Origin: JADGQA01 sp964579855
GTDB taxonomy: Bacteria; Bacteroidota; Ignavibacteria; UBA10030
NCBI GenBank assembly: GCA_964579855.1
Contig: CAZOIM010000049.1
Coordinates: 1-19,456, forward strand
Reading direction: 5' to 3'
DNA length: 19,456 bases
Both the position numbers and the translations under genes were made by a program. Each line of letters begins with the position of its first letter. Within the stretch, counting starts at the first letter, position 1. This document shows, piece by piece, positions 7,307 through 13,210 of this stretch. Below the pieces are notes generated by a model. That model had not been told where the DNA came from. It saw only the letters and a program-made list of their open reading frames with translations, and made no database searches.

Positions 7307-8905
7307 TTACTTTAGGGCAATAACCCCTGGTTTAACATTTTTGAACTGTGGCATGCACATCCCATAATCTGCATTGATATAGGTGGGATCGCAAATAATG
7401 AACTTCCTGTTCTGATAGACAACCTGATCTCCGTTGACATCCCCTTTGAATCGAACCGCTGTTGCTACATGGTTCGGATAATCCAACCCAACGACTTCCA
7501 GCCCAAGAAGATTACGAACAAGAAATGAAAAAAGCACGGCACGATCTTCGCAGTCGGAACCCGGATAGTACAGGGTTTCTTCGGGAAAGAATGGTTTCTC
7601 GCGTCCGAACTGTTCGTCGTCTGTCTCGTACTTGAATGCTGTTTGGACGAAGTGAAGAAGCAGGTCAACTGCCTCCGTTTCGGACCTGTCTTTGAGAAGC
7701 GGCCTTATCGCGTCCAGAAGGGATGTTCGCGCATCCGTCGAAGGCACAGCGTCAAAGTAGACTTCGAGATCCGTCTGAGGATAGTATTCGAAGAACTTTA
7801 CCGCACTTCGATCAAATTCGACCTTCACGGAGTACTGTGACCCATTATGTGTGAACTTCAAAGTCTTTGTCTGGACATCGCTGTGGATGTACGGAGCCGC
7901 GTCTACTCGACATCCCGTAAGCTTGACTGCATCGGGATAGTTCTGATCATAGCTGAACATCTTCGAAATTTCGGCCTTTTCGTACCTGTCGAACATGACG
8001 TTGTAGAACTTCGTCGTGCTGTTCCCAAACATGTAGTACGTGACGCCATAGAGTACTCCCGTGGTCGGAAGGAGAAGATAAACATTGTCTCCCGAATACC
8101 CGATCTTAGCAAGGTATCCGGATTTGGAAAGCATGAACCAATCGAACATATTGCTTTCGTTCCTGGATCCGGGGAAAAGCTTTTCCGCAGTTTTATTCAA
8201 GAACTCACAATACCCCCAGTCATTGAGCTTCATGCGCTCCTTGTTGAGTTGAGCCTGCTTCACGAAATCTTCATAGTTGGATTTGCTCATCGCTTCCCAG
8301 AACGCGCTGATGCTCTTCGGGCTGGGAACTCCTTCGAGGTGTGTTGTCAGTCCGTTGTCGTAAAGAATCGGGACACTGGCCTCATAGAAATCAAGCGACA
8401 AGCTGCTGGAATTCTTTGCAGGATCAACCGCGTTGGACGGCGGCGGTGAGGGCGGAACGGGAACGACAGACTTTTCCTCTGGTTTGGGTTCAACTTTCGA
8501 TTCTGGCTGCGGTTCTGTTCTAGGCTTGGGTAGGGGTTGAATCTCGGCTTGCGGCTTCGTTTGGGCTTTCGGCTCAATCTTTGGTTCGGTTTTTACTTCT
8601 GGATTTTTCGGGGGTTGAGGCTTTTGAGGAACACTGCTTTTCACGGTGGACCGTGGGGGGGCAACGGGCAATATTTTCGGTTTGGGGACATCAAAGAGAG
8701 TCTGCTCTTTAAACGATTGGAATGCCTTCCAGTCGGCTTTCAGGAATTCCGTGAACTCTTTATCACGCGCATCCTTCCATTGTTGGTACTTGTCAGTCTC
8801 CCCCTTCTTCCACTTCTCGTAATCATCCTGGGAATATGACAACGAATTTCCGACGATAATTAACGATACAATAGAGAGCGCGAAGAATTTGATCGATCTT
8901 AACAT
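7307..8905 (-). CDS. Secreted transglutaminase-like (papain-fold) protein with a Pro/Lys/Glu-rich linker
   Basis: A 532-residue exported protein. Residues 1-25 are a signal peptide (MLRSIKFFALSIVSLIIVGN). Residues 26-70 form a charged helix with repeated W/F spacing. Residues 74-160 are a low-complexity linker dominated by Pro, Lys and Glu, with PKIEPK- and EPKPEE-type units, long enough to cross part of the cell wall. Residues 170-400 are a region I do not recognise. The C terminus has a transglutaminase-like core with a readable triad: C452 in GSDCEDRA, H479 in PNHVATAV and D506 in CDPTY. In bacteria this fold covers cysteine proteases, amidases and cross-linking enzymes, so the reaction is open. 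The frame continues upstream to 8992, but GGAGAA six bases before the ATG at 8905, followed directly by the signal peptide, decides for 8905. It lies 120 bases after the second LPP20 gene. Confidence 0.85.
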   Translation of the reverse strand: MLRSIKFFALSIVSLIIVGNSLSYSQDDYEKWKKGETDKYQQWKDARDKEFTEFLKADWKAFQSFKEQTLFDVPKPKILPVAPPRSTVKSSVPQKPQPPKNPEVKTEPKIEPKAQTKPQAEIQPLPKPRTEPQPESKVEPKPEEKSVVPVPPSPPPSNAVDPAKNSSSLSLDFYEASVPILYDNGLTTHLEGVPSPKSISAFWEAMSKSNYEDFVKQAQLNKERMKLNDWGYCEFLNKTAEKLFPGSRNESNMFDWFMLSKSGYLAKIGYSGDNVYLLLPTTGVLYGVTYYMFGNSTTKFYNVMFDRYEKAEISKMFSYDQNYPDAVKLTGCRVDAAPYIHSDVQTKTLKFTHNGSQYSVKVEFDRSAVKFFEYYPQTDLEVYFDAVPSTDARTSLLDAIRPLLKDRSETEAVDLLLHFVQTAFKYETDDEQFGREKPFFPEETLYYPGSDCEDRAVLFSFLVRNLLGLEVVGLDYPNHVATAVRFKGDVNGDQVVYQNRKFIICDPTYINADYGMCMPQFKNVKPGVIALK

Positions 8906-8911
8906 AAGAGC

Positions 8912-8917
8912 TTCTCC
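8912..8917 (-). promoter_or_regulatory. Ribosome binding site deciding the start at 8905
   Basis: GGAGAA on the minus strand, six bases before the ATG at 8905. It selects this start over in-frame upstream ATGs at 8941 and 8992, which would place hydrophilic residues before the signal peptide. Confidence 0.65.
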
Positions 8918-9025
8918 ATATGATTTGCCACCGTATCTCATCTCGCCGTTTTTTCCCTCCCACCGGCTCTGTTGCCGACGTTTCATCGACATCTCAGGTG
9001 ACCCATGCGCTGGAAAGCAGACCCT

Positions 9026-9778
9026 TCAATTCCCAACCGGCACCCTCATGAGCACATAGCAAATTTGATTCTTGACATCTTTCCACCGTCCAACGACTTC
9101 AATCGAGTGCAGGGTCACGTTGGTTTCTTCGATTTGGAATTCCCTGAAATAGACGTTGTCGGATTTCTTCCCCAGGAATTTCACTTTCGTGTAGACCGTC
9201 AAGGCCAGATTGATTCTGGCTTTCAGTTCGGCCTCACGCCAGGAATTGAATTCATTGTAATATAAAGGGGCAAGACCCGAATTGTAAATGTAGCCGTTTT
9301 GTTCCGGGATGACGGTCGTCCACAACGGCGTTGGGACAGTCGCCGCATCTATCCTCTTGAGGCCCGGAACATTGCCTATGGAGTCGGTCGAGGCGAGAAG
9401 GGCAACAGATCCGCCACGCCGAAAGTAGTCTATCATTTTCATGGACCCCGCAAGTTGTTCGGCTTCCGTAGTATCAAAATACTCCTTGATGGTGGATCCG
9501 ACCGTGATGGTTCCTGCAGCAAGCGTTGCCAATCCCTGTTCTCCGGAAATTTGAACCTGTTGGATTTTTACATAATTGAGTGCTGCTTCACGTTTCGCAG
9601 CATTAATTGCCGAGTCAAGGTACGAGTGTTCACCGCTGTAGCCGACAACAAGCGTTGGTGATCCGGCGGGGGGATTAAAGAACCAGCCGGGATAAATATT
9701 TTCAGGGAGAGGCCCAGGGGAGCCGCCGAGATGAAAAAAAAGAAGCAATGGGAGAAGTGGATACCAGATCATTTGCAT
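9026..9778 (-). CDS. LPP20-like exported protein
   Basis: A 250-residue protein with a hydrophobic signal peptide at residues 1-18 (MQMIWYPLLPLLLFFHLGG). The mature part opens with IYPGWFFNPPAG and LVVGYSGEHS, followed by an Ala-rich helix (SAINAAKREAALNYVKIQQV). That is the usual LPP20 arrangement: aromatic 'P-W' start, short strand, then a helix over the sheet. Later segments (VYFREFQIEETNVTLHSIEVVGRW) are strand-like. No lipobox Cys is present, so it is probably periplasmic or peripherally attached rather than a lipoprotein. LPP20 domains occur in Helicobacter LPP20 and in the flagellar disk protein FlgP; the specific role here is unknown. It begins just after an intrinsic terminator, so it may belong to a second transcript, but no clear promoter was seen in the short interval. 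A second ATG at 9772 is a possible alternative start. Confidence 0.7.
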   Translation of the reverse strand: MQMIWYPLLPLLLFFHLGGSPGPLPENIYPGWFFNPPAGSPTLVVGYSGEHSYLDSAINAAKREAALNYVKIQQVQISGEQGLATLAAGTITVGSTIKEYFDTTEAEQLAGSMKMIDYFRRGGSVALLASTDSIGNVPGLKRIDAATVPTPLWTTVIPEQNGYIYNSGLAPLYYNEFNSWREAELKARINLALTVYTKVKFLGKKSDNVYFREFQIEETNVTLHSIEVVGRWKDVKNQICYVLMRVPVGN

Positions 9779-9797
9779 AGGGAATGCCCTGAATTGA

Positions 9798-9830
9798 AAA
9801 AGCTCCCCACGGAAATCGAGGGGAGCTTTT
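9798..9830 (-). terminator. Intrinsic terminator between two LPP20-like genes
   Basis: Perfect 11-bp inverted repeat (AAAAGCTCCCC / GGGGAGCTTTT) with an 11-base loop, followed on the minus strand by a run of five T. A weaker outer AATTGAA/TTCAATT pairing extends it. It would end the transcript that begins at 12883, or attenuate read-through into the downstream genes. Being nearly symmetrical, it could also act on the plus strand, but no plus-strand gene lies nearby. Confidence 0.85.
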
Positions 9831-9861
9831 CGTTCAATTTTTCGGACTCATGCAAAGCGAA

Positions 9862-10214
9862 TTACTGTGGGGGTTGTTGCTGCTTGGCCGCATCAACCTT
9901 GTTGGCTTCGTCTTCAAGTTCTTTGTATGTCTGTGTTGCACGGAACCGCGTATACAGCTGTTCTTCCTTCTTCATCTGAGACACCATGGATTGTGCAACA
10001 TTGTACTCCATCAGAACATACGCTCGAAACATTCCGCCATCCTTTTTCACATCGCGCTGCTTTGTCTTGGCTCCGCTCAGGCTTGTNNNNNNNNNNNNNN
10101 NNNNNNNNNNNNNNNNNNNNNNNNNNNNNNNNNNNNNNNNNNNNNNNNNNNNNNNNNNNNNNNNNNNNNNNNNNNNNNNNNNNNNNCGAGGGGTAGGATT
10201 TTTACATATTTCAT
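9862..10214 (-). CDS. LPP20-like exported protein, interrupted by an assembly gap
   Basis: The two ends of one gene are visible on either side of the 100-N gap. The 5' end starts at the ATG at 10214 (MKYVKILPL, beginning of a signal peptide) behind a perfect GGAGGT five bases upstream. The 3' end (75 residues in an open frame from the gap to the stop at 9862) contains TSLSGAKTKQRDVKKDGG, then FRAYVLMEYNVAQSMVSQMKKEEQLYTRF, and a Gln/Pro tail. The 'kdG-x-YRAYVLMEY' strand-helix pattern is the C-terminal half of an LPP20 domain. Joining the two ends as one gene is an inference: same strand, no other start in the remaining interval, and expected size. The missing middle should hold the rest of the signal peptide, perhaps a lipobox, and the first half of the domain. 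It lies 174 bases after the FadL-like gene and is closed by a terminator. Confidence 0.7.
10087..10186. other. Assembly gap (100 N)
   Basis: Exactly 100 N, a placeholder of unknown length. It lies inside the first LPP20-like gene and removes its N-terminal half. Confidence 0.99.
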
Positions 10215-10219
10215 GTCAC

Positions 10220-10225
10220 ACCTCC
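10220..10225 (-). promoter_or_regulatory. Strong ribosome binding site of the gapped LPP20-like gene
   Basis: GGAGGT on the minus strand, five bases before the ATG at 10214. It is among the best Shine-Dalgarno matches in the window and reveals the start of a gene whose body is hidden by the gap. Confidence 0.75.
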
Positions 10226-10388
10226 AGAAGGGATGAAGTAATAGTTAATTATGCTGGCATTCCAGATTGCAGACCTTTGGAAACGACGGTAGGTCCCGGC
10301 AAACCAAAACCGAGATTGCCAAAATATCGTCTTCCGTTCGATAAAGCGCAAGAGCACGATCGGCCTCTGTGATATACATCGCTTATTC

Positions 10389-11588
10389 CTAAAAATAGAA
10401 AATGATGGAACTGCTTATTGTGCCGATGGAGTACTTGATGTTTCCCACCGTCCCGAATGTCTGTGTGTAACTTGACGAATTGTAGGTTACATCAATGGCA
10501 AACCTGTCCGTTATGTAGCCGCTGCCAACGGAAAATGCGCCGCCGGAGACTTGTCCCGTACTGTTCCCTGCATCGTCGTAGTTCGCATACAGCGTGGGTA
10601 CCGTTCGATATCCTGCACGAAGTGGAATCACGAAATTGCTTGTTACGATAAGGTACTCCGCACCTATCCGAATCTCATTGAGATTTTCCTTGCTTTGACT
10701 CATGTTGACCTGGCCAACATTTGTCCCGTTGACACTCAATGATAATTGCTTGTTCCCGTATGCCCTGGTTTCATAGTCGAACGCGAGTGTGAGGTTGTCG
10801 CTGGGTTGATATGATGCACCGAAGCCAAGCATCAATGGCATTTGCACCGTTCCCGTTGCGCTCGTTTGAAGAGAATTGGCCGGGTCATTAGAGGTTTGAT
10901 CGATTGTTAGATCAAACGGGGTTTTGACCGAGACGCCAAGTTTCAGCGGCAATTTGGAGTTTCCTCCAGCAAAATCGAACAGTGCGCCGATCACAAAATT
11001 GGTCCCTGAAAAAGTGCCGTTATCCGTCGTTGTTGTTCCTGCCAGCAAATCCTTGTTGGAATCATCATATTTGCCAAGCCAAAAGTTCGCCGCCAAGCCA
11101 ACAGAGATCATCGGAGTGATTTTCATGCCAATGCCCGGTGTTATGGTATTCGCACCTCCCTCACTCGAGTACTCCATGGAAGAGTTCTTCTGATTGGCGT
11201 ATGCATCAAGTTGACGTTGGTACGCAACGGCTACGACGATGTTATTCCCCCCCGCTTTCAATGGCATGGCAAAGCTACCGAAGTTCAAATCGAAATGGCT
11301 TTGACTCTCAGTGCTGTTGGCTGAAGGAAATGAGGTGTATGAATAGTCTGAGCTTTCCGAAATGTACCTTGTAACTATTGAAGCTTCAGGACGCTCCAAT
11401 GTTGCAAGACCTGCCGGATTCCAGACGATCGAGGTGGCATCATCTGCCACGCCGATGAACGCTCCGGCGAATCCATCTGCTCGTGCCCCGGCACCTGTGA
11501 TGTTCCAGTCGAGATTTTGCGCGCTCACCGGGACGAACACAAGGATAACCGCCGCAAGTACGATTGCAACCCTAAACAAATGTGGCAT
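10389..11588 (-). CDS. FadL/OmpP1/PorV-like outer membrane beta-barrel protein
   Basis: A 399-residue outer-membrane protein. Signal peptide residues 1-23 end at VSA before QNLDW. The N-terminal plug-like segment GAGARADGFAGAFIGVADDATSIVWNPAGLA is the hallmark of the FadL/OmpP1 and PorV/UPF0164 group. The rest alternates polar and hydrophobic residues in strands of 9-12, and the chain ends in an aromatic strand with terminal Phe (SSSIIFYF), the usual BAM recognition pattern. FadL members pass long-chain fatty acids or other hydrophobic molecules; PorV members serve type IX secretion. Nothing here separates these roles. GGAGAG six bases upstream (11595-11600), after eight A, supports the start. 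It lies 39 bases after the TPR-CsgG gene, so the two are very likely co-transcribed from the promoter at 12883. Confidence 0.88.
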   Translation of the reverse strand: MPHLFRVAIVLAAVILVFVPVSAQNLDWNITGAGARADGFAGAFIGVADDATSIVWNPAGLATLERPEASIVTRYISESSDYSYTSFPSANSTESQSHFDLNFGSFAMPLKAGGNNIVVAVAYQRQLDAYANQKNSSMEYSSEGGANTITPGIGMKITPMISVGLAANFWLGKYDDSNKDLLAGTTTTDNGTFSGTNFVIGALFDFAGGNSKLPLKLGVSVKTPFDLTIDQTSNDPANSLQTSATGTVQMPLMLGFGASYQPSDNLTLAFDYETRAYGNKQLSLSVNGTNVGQVNMSQSKENLNEIRIGAEYLIVTSNFVIPLRAGYRTVPTLYANYDDAGNSTGQVSGGAFSVGSGYITDRFAIDVTYNSSSYTQTFGTVGNIKYSIGTISSSIIFYF

Positions 11589-11627
11589 AAGGCACTCTCC
11601 TTTTTTTTGAGGTGATTCGTGTGGCAG

Positions 11628-12854
11628 CTATTTTACTACAACCTTGTCTCCAACTTTTAATCCTTCCTCGGTTTCAACTGCTTTGCCTTCCGCCATTTTA
11701 TCCTGGGACTGTATCACAACCAACTCACCCAATTTCGTAACCTTTTTGCCCAAGATTTCCCCCGTGATCGGGTGGCGTATGGGTTCGCCCTCCCGATACA
11801 CAACACATTTCGTCCCCTTTCGAACGCCGTGTGACAATCCCACGTCTATGTAGAGAGTATTCTCATCTACTTTAACGACGTACCCTTCCACCAGCGGAAG
11901 ATCATTAAAGATCATCGCAGCAATATTGTCGACGACCCTATCTACGATCTGAGTCGATTCTGCTTCCAGTGGTGCATCGCGCGCCGCTATCGTTTCGCCG
12001 GTTTCGACATCAATTACCCGAGCACTGAGCTTGCCCTTTCCCCCCACAAATGAGACCGACCCTGCAACCATGGCATCGGCACCGGAGAGTTTGCCAAGAT
12101 TGACGGCTGTCCGATCATCCACAATTCCTGAAGCCTGCAGTTTCTGTTCTTTCATGATCTTATCAAGAGCGGTCCGCTCAATAACTTTAAAGCGTCGCAA
12201 ATTGACGAGCCTTGTAATCATTTTTTCGGTGGCTTCATCGACGAACTTTTTGGCGTCGCCCTTTCCTTCAAATGGAATCACGGCCAGGGCCAGCCTCGAT
12301 CCGACTTGAGTAATGGTATTCGGATCGTACGATAGAGGAATGTCTGAATTTGTATCGGTAGTCGGTTCCGTCTTGGGGGATGTCTGTACCGATTTTTCCC
12401 GATTCGTCTGCGGTAGAGGTTTTGATTCTTCAATCTTCGGCTTTGCTTCAGATTTGCTCTCTTCAGGGACGACCGGTTTTGCGATCGCGAGCGTGCCAAC
12501 TACCGTAGGGGAAATCCTATTCAGATATTCCTCCGTCCTTTCGGTTGTTACGTACGCCTTCGAAAGCTCGAGCTCTCCCTTGGCGTTCGAAGATTCGCCG
12601 AGATTGTAGTAAGCGATTCCCATCTCGCGATGCGGCAAATACTCAATGAAGTGAACCCCGTATGTTCGCTTCCTCTTGGTATCTTCAAATTCCAGAGATG
12701 CGGCACTTTTGAATTCGCCGATAGCTCTCACCCAATCCTTTTTTTCCATGAATTCGAGGCCGGAAGAATAGTAATTGTAGAACTTGTTCTGCGCACAGGC
12801 AAACAAGGGGATAATGATCAGACAAATGAGTATTTGGTGGCGATTGAGCTTCAT
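11628..12854 (-). CDS. Lipoprotein with TPR, CsgG-like and FlgT-C-like domains
   Basis: A 408-residue predicted outer-membrane lipoprotein. The signal sequence ends at a lipobox-like LFAC with the acceptor cysteine at position 20. Residues 22-110 contain TPR-like helices (YYSSGLEFMEKKDWVRAIGEFKSAASL and YYNLGESSNAKGELELSKAYV). Residues 125-180 form a Pro/Lys/Glu/Thr linker. Residues 187-315 show a CsgG-type fold: LALAVIPFEGKG, MITRLVNLRRFKVIERTALDKIMKEQKL, LSGADAMVAGSV, ARVIDVETGETIA. Residues 323-408 resemble the FlgT C-terminal domain: GYVVKVDENTLYIDVGLSHGVRKGTKC, then GEILGKKVTKLGELVV and KVGDKVVVK. CsgG-like proteins form periplasmic or outer-membrane assemblies; FlgT holds the flagellar H ring in Vibrio. 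The frame is open back to a TTG at 12893, but that lies upstream of the predicted transcription start, so 12854 was chosen although no Shine-Dalgarno is visible. First gene of the minus-strand block. Confidence 0.85.
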   Translation of the reverse strand: MKLNRHQILICLIIIPLFACAQNKFYNYYSSGLEFMEKKDWVRAIGEFKSAASLEFEDTKRKRTYGVHFIEYLPHREMGIAYYNLGESSNAKGELELSKAYVTTERTEEYLNRISPTVVGTLAIAKPVVPEESKSEAKPKIEESKPLPQTNREKSVQTSPKTEPTTDTNSDIPLSYDPNTITQVGSRLALAVIPFEGKGDAKKFVDEATEKMITRLVNLRRFKVIERTALDKIMKEQKLQASGIVDDRTAVNLGKLSGADAMVAGSVSFVGGKGKLSARVIDVETGETIAARDAPLEAESTQIVDRVVDNIAAMIFNDLPLVEGYVVKVDENTLYIDVGLSHGVRKGTKCVVYREGEPIRHPITGEILGKKVTKLGELVVIQSQDKMAEGKAVETEEGLKVGDKVVVK

Positions 12855-12882
12855 TGGTATTGTTGCAGGGTGGAATGAAACG

Positions 12883-12911
12883 ATGATACCCAATTAATTT
12901 TCTATTGTCAA
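12883..12911 (-). promoter_or_regulatory. Strong sigma-70-type promoter of the minus-strand envelope operon
   Basis: Perfect -35 TTGACA (12906-12911) and -10 TATCAT (12883-12888, 5 of 6) separated by exactly 17 bases, read on the minus strand. The predicted start of transcription near 12876 leaves a leader of about 20 bases before the ATG at 12854 and excludes the TTG at 12893 as a start. Confidence 0.75.
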
Positions 12912-13210
12912 ACTTCCCAAAAAGGTTTTGTTGGAAATGAGCAATGATCGAACAAACCTTCATAAAATGGAGGTATCGGTCCTCCGTTTATGCTTGAAAA
13001 GAAAGACCGGTTGCATGATTGAGAATTCCACTGTTACTGCATTGCGAATTTGGCTCGGAGAGTCTGTGGAGAGCAGGTTCTTACCGCTGTATTTCTTTAG
13101 GGTGAAATTGTTTCTCGTCAACATTTGTATTTTTTCCGATTTAAGGTTACAATGCCGACGGTAATTCCTGACCATCCAGCCTCTTGGTTCTTCAATAGGA
13201 GTTCGATTCC
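12912..13210. other. Divergent intergenic region between the envelope operon and the cyclase gene
   Basis: Roughly 300 bases without a supported gene. It holds a small inverted repeat GGAGG/CCTCC (12969-12985, 7-base spacer), the candidate cyclase promoter at 13125-13153 and AGGAG at 13197-13201 before the cyclase ATG. Short open frames here have no family-like features. Confidence 0.6.
13125..13153 (+). promoter_or_regulatory. Candidate promoter of the cyclase gene
   Basis: TACAAT (13148-13153, 5 of 6 to a -10 box) lies 17 bases after TTGTAT (13125-13130, a poor -35). The position, about 50 bases before the ATG at 13211, is suitable. Weak -35, so only tentative. Confidence 0.35.

Noticed and set aside
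8430..8640. Repetitive-looking DNA encoding Pro/Lys/Glu-rich sequence
   Set aside because: It is low-complexity linker coding sequence inside the transglutaminase-like gene, not a separate repeat element or CRISPR array; units are irregular.
12928..13164. A 78-codon open frame in the divergent intergenic region
   Set aside because: No Shine-Dalgarno site, unusual composition, and it overlaps the candidate cyclase promoter.
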